Assembly (NCBI GenBank): GCA_964530165.1
Contig: CAZGYE010000122.1
Location: 1 to 15,045 of the forward strand
Source: CAZGYE01 sp964530165
GTDB lineage: Bacteria > Planctomycetota > Planctomycetia > Planctomycetales > Planctomycetaceae
Length of the DNA: 15,045 nt
Direction: 5' to 3'
In this document: positions 13,601 through 15,045 of the stretch, in pieces
How positions within the stretch are numbered: the stretch's first letter is position 1
Layout of the letters: every line of letters starts with the position of its first letter
The notes under the pieces: generated by a model
Database searches by the model: none
What the model saw: the letters and a program-made list of their open reading frames with translations, nothing else
What the model was told of the DNA's origin: nothing
Translations under genes and position numbers: made by a program

Positions 13601-15045
13601 TCTTCACGCTCAGGCTGCTGGATCCCGACGGCATCCCCGCTCTGTCGGCGATCCCGGTCCTGGTAGACTTCCAGACGCAAAACGGTACAGCAAGGAACCC
13701 GTTTGACTATACGGCCTCGCAGGGAACGGTCACTTTTGCCCCTGGGGAAACGACGCAGAGCCTCACCGTGGTTGTCATCGGTGACGACATCGACGAACCG
13801 AGCGAGACCTTTTTGGTCAATCTGAGCAACCCAGTCAACGCAACGATTTTGAACGGCCGGGGGGTCGGCACGATTCTGGATGACGGCGACGTCGAAATCG
13901 GAATCGAGATCGACGATGTAACGATCGATGCCGAAGGAAACACCGGCCAGGCGGATGCCGTCTTCACCGTCACCCTTTCGGCGGCGAGCACCCAGCCAAT
14001 CACGGTCGACTTCGGGACGGCCCAGGGAACGGCAACAGCCACCACAGACTATCAATCCCTCAGTGGCACGCTGATGTTTGCGCCGGGCGAGACCACCCAG
14101 ACGATCACCGTGCCGGTCGTCGGAGATACAGTCCCTGAGGCGGATGAGACCTTCTTCGTGAACCTGTGGAACCCCACCGGGGCGATACTGGTCGACGACG
14201 AGGGCCTGGGCATAATTTTAGACGATGATTCTCCCCGATCGATGCTGGCAATTGCCGACGCGACCGTGCCGCTGGAAGGGGATGTCGGCACGACTGACGC
14301 GGTCTTTACGGTGACGCTGACCCCGGCCACCACCGCGGAGGTGACCGTCGATTTCGCCACTGCCGCCGGCTCGGCCGGGTCCGGCGTGGACTTCCAGCCG
14401 GTCAGCGGAACGTTGACGTTCGCCGCGGGCCAAACCACCCTGACCTTCACCGTGCCGGTCCTGGCCGACACGCTCGACGAGACCGATGAGACGTTCTTCG
14501 TCAATCTCAGCAATCCCGTCGGTGCGAGGATCAGCGATGACCAGGGGATGGGAACGATCGTCGACGATGACCCGCCGTTTGACCCGATCGCAGATACGTT
14601 GCTCGGCGGGCCTGGGGCCGACACACTCCGCGGGGCTGCGGGGAACGATCTGCTCAGCGGCGAGGCCGGCGACGACGTGATGGCCGGCAATGAGGGCGAA
14701 GATACGCTGCTCGGCGGCGCCGGGCACGACTCGATGGACGGTGGTGAAGGAAACGACTTGCTCGACGGTGGTCGCGGCACCGATACCAGCCTCGGCGGAG
14801 CCGGTAACGACACCATCTTCTGGGAAACCGGCGACGGCCGCGAAGAGGCTGACGGCGGGCCAGGCTTCGATCGCTTGGCTGTGGAGACCGGAACCGAAAA
14901 CGATCGATTTACGGTCGATGAGCTCGATGGCAGCCTGCGCGTTGTGCACCGCATTCCGACCGATCCGGTCGGCGAGACGTTGACGTCCGATGCGGTCGAG
15001 GAACTTTCGATCGACAGCGACGGCGGCAGCGACCGTGTCACGGTC
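10663..15045 (+). CDS. Giant RTX and Calx-beta repeat protein with LEDR motif (partial, C-terminus beyond right edge)
   Basis: The frame is open for 1461 codons to the window edge. It is probably a secreted or surface calcium-binding protein, perhaps an adhesin or structural protein. Order of parts: a basic N-terminus (MLRGSRRRWARTR) with QVERLEDRTLLTVN at about 22-35, the planctomycete LEPR-XLL-like motif; a beta-rich segment at about 36-113; 29 RTX nonapeptides (GGxGxDxLx) at 114-374; eight Calx-beta domains starting near residues 383, 496, 615, 728, 847, 960, 1079 and 1194; eight further RTX nonapeptides at 1315-1386; and a tail with GGPGFDRLAV that may begin another repeat region. Calx-beta hallmarks are EGD near each start, VTVDFATA, SGTVTFAPGETTQTITV, ETFFVNLxNP and GVGTIIDDD linkers. 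The protein is very acidic. No protease, lipase or toxin domain is seen. Calcium would rigidify both repeat types outside the cell. No secretion genes lie nearby. Confidence 0.95.
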   Translation, partial: MLRGSRRRWARTRSAEMVSSQVERLEDRTLLTVNSQFFVFNGELAVDATADDAIQITVNAGNVQVNGADPPTGPLDPLDVQSIRVLGSSGRNLIDLSGVQIGDFSNLSAVVVDGEHGADTIIGSEIGDNLLGNHGDDVINGGPGADTISGGDGNDLIGGDNGDDSILGRDGNDTISGDLGNDTIDAGDGEDSVDGGDDDDSLLGDDGADTLNGDAGADTINGGFGKDLLGGGDDNDTLFGGSDADSLNGGAGDDKLNGQGGPDSLNGGDGNDTLRGGSHGDLLLGGLGDDSLRGDDGDDTLNAGAGDDSVDGRAGNDSLLAGDGNDSLLGGSGNDTLNGNEGDDSLRGQGGNDALFGGGGADVLEGGTGDDIIDSAGPDVTGLVSLSIDDVSIDPEGDGSTTDAVFTVSLSAASDQTVTVDFATADNTATDPDDYLGVLGSLVFAPGEIQKTITVSVAGDTLAEADETFFVELTNPINAVLADTQGVGTIIDDDPVTISIDDVSVVEGDAGTVNAVFTLSLFDFAGMPAVSAVPITVDFQTKDDTASERTDYVAGSGTVTFTPGNQTQTLTVVVNGDIFDEPDETFFVNLSNPVEATISDNQGIGTILDDGDTIIGIEIDDVTVDPEGDTGQTSAAFTVSLTDVALVDVTVDFATADDTATAPADYAAQNGTVTIVAGTLTAPPITIQVQGDTLVEGDETFFVNLTNPTAATIVDGQGVGTIIDDDALTISIDDVPVREVNMGTLSARFTLTLLDPGGMPAASAIPVQVNFATEDGTARQSADYVAASGTVTFAPGQTTQTVTVLVNGDTIREAAETFFVNLTDPLNATILDAQGVGTILDDGDVLIGIDIDDVTIDPEGDTGQTPAVFTVTLSQTSTEPITVDFTTANGTATGATDYQEVSGGLVFAPGETTQTITVPVFGDTVVERDESFFVKLTNPATNAVVVDGQGVGTIIGDDGVTISIDSVQVLEGDTGTVNAVFTLRLLDPDGIPALSAIPVLVDFQTQNGTARNPFDYTASQGTVTFAPGETTQSLTVVVIGDDIDEPSETFLVNLSNPVNATILNGRGVGTILDDGDVEIGIEIDDVTIDAEGNTGQADAVFTVTLSAASTQPITVDFGTAQGTATATTDYQSLSGTLMFAPGETTQTITVPVVGDTVPEADETFFVNLWNPTGAILVDDEGLGIILDDDSPRSMLAIADATVPLEGDVGTTDAVFTVTLTPATTAEVTVDFATAAGSAGSGVDFQPVSGTLTFAAGQTTLTFTVPVLADTLDETDETFFVNLSNPVGARISDDQGMGTIVDDDPPFDPIADTLLGGPGADTLRGAAGNDLLSGEAGDDVMAGNEGEDTLLGGAGHDSMDGGEGNDLLDGGRGTDTSLGGAGNDTIFWETGDGREEADGGPGFDRLAVETGTENDRFTVDELDGSLRVVHRIPTDPVGETLTSDAVEELSIDSDGGSDRVTV
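11002..11784 (+). repeat. RTX block 1: 29 contiguous nonapeptide repeats
   Basis: Exactly 783 bp, or 29 units of 27 bp, encode GGxGxDxLx-type nonapeptides without gaps, from GEHGADTII to GGTGDDIID. This is the calcium-binding parallel beta-roll motif. Most units keep the Asp at position 6. Confidence 0.97.
11809..14577 (+). repeat. Array of eight Calx-beta domains in alternating subtypes
   Basis: Domains begin near 11809, 12148, 12505, 12844, 13201, 13540, 13897 and 14242. Domains 1, 3, 5 and 7 are one subtype (IDDVxxDPEGD or DAEGN opening, GVGTIIDDD-type ending, except GLGIILDDD in 7). Domains 2, 4 and 6 are another (ISIDDVxVxEGD opening, an insertion of about 7 residues around GMPAVSAVP, GTILDDGD ending). 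Equivalent points recur every 696 bp (12148, 12844, 13540 and 12505, 13201, 13897), so the unit of duplication is a domain pair of 232 residues. Domain 8 is diverged and lacks the insertion. Confidence 0.93.
14605..14820 (+). repeat. RTX block 2: eight contiguous nonapeptide repeats
   Basis: 216 bp, or eight units of 27 bp, run from GGPGADTLR to GGAGNDTIF. The block follows the last Calx-beta domain after a short linker. Downstream sequence (WETGDGREEADGGPGFDRLA) departs from the strict period. Confidence 0.95.

Overview
This window is about 15 kb of GC-rich bacterial DNA, most likely from a member of the Planctomycetota. The strongest clues are: a giant surface or secreted protein whose N-terminus carries the planctomycete-type motif VERLEDRTLL (LEPR-XLL-like); a Tat-exported enolase-superfamily enzyme; and non-coding 'word' repeats (GGAATGGGGAATG, GCATTCGGCATTCG, GAGTTGAGGGTTGAG, GGTGGCACG...CGTGCCACC) of a kind I associate with planctomycete genomes. 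No rRNA, tRNA, transposase, integrase or cas gene was recognised.

Layout: (1) 1-2734, minus strand: a three-gene cassette read right to left, made of a short GntR-family repressor (YtrA type), an ABC ATPase and an ABC-2 type permease that runs off the left edge. The three genes are joined by two ATGA stop/start overlaps, and a candidate promoter with repeated AT-rich words lies just upstream. (2) 2735-3108: a non-coding gap with short repeat words. (3) 3109-8263, minus strand: a probable operon of a GT87-like (DUF2029) polytopic glycosyltransferase, a DUF218/YdcF-ElyC-like membrane protein and a divergent full-length UvrA. The glycosyltransferase has a dispersed repeat embedded in frame in a loop. 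(4) 8264-8586: a divergent intergenic region with a long inverted repeat. (5) 8587-9945, plus strand: a Tat-signal ManD/RspA-family sugar-acid dehydratase. (6) 9946-10662: a 717-bp repeat-rich region with a nested inverted-repeat element, a perfect 40-bp tandem duplication and six tandem 18/19-bp units. (7) 10663 to the right edge, plus strand: one uninterrupted reading frame of 1461 codons, open at the window end. It encodes 29 RTX nonapeptides, eight Calx-beta domains and eight more RTX nonapeptides.

The YtrA-type cassette is a self-contained transporter unit, probably autoregulated. The UvrA, DUF218 and glycosyltransferase genes share a strand and tight spacing, but no common pathway is evident from sequence. 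The large RTX/Calx-beta protein is a calcium-dependent extracellular or cell-surface protein. Its Calx-beta array grew by duplication of a two-domain unit: two alternating subtypes recur with an exact 696-bp period. I see no clear new defence or metabolic system. The most distinctive signals are the 696-bp supradomain duplication, the in-frame repeat in the glycosyltransferase, and the repeat cluster upstream of the RTX/Calx-beta gene.
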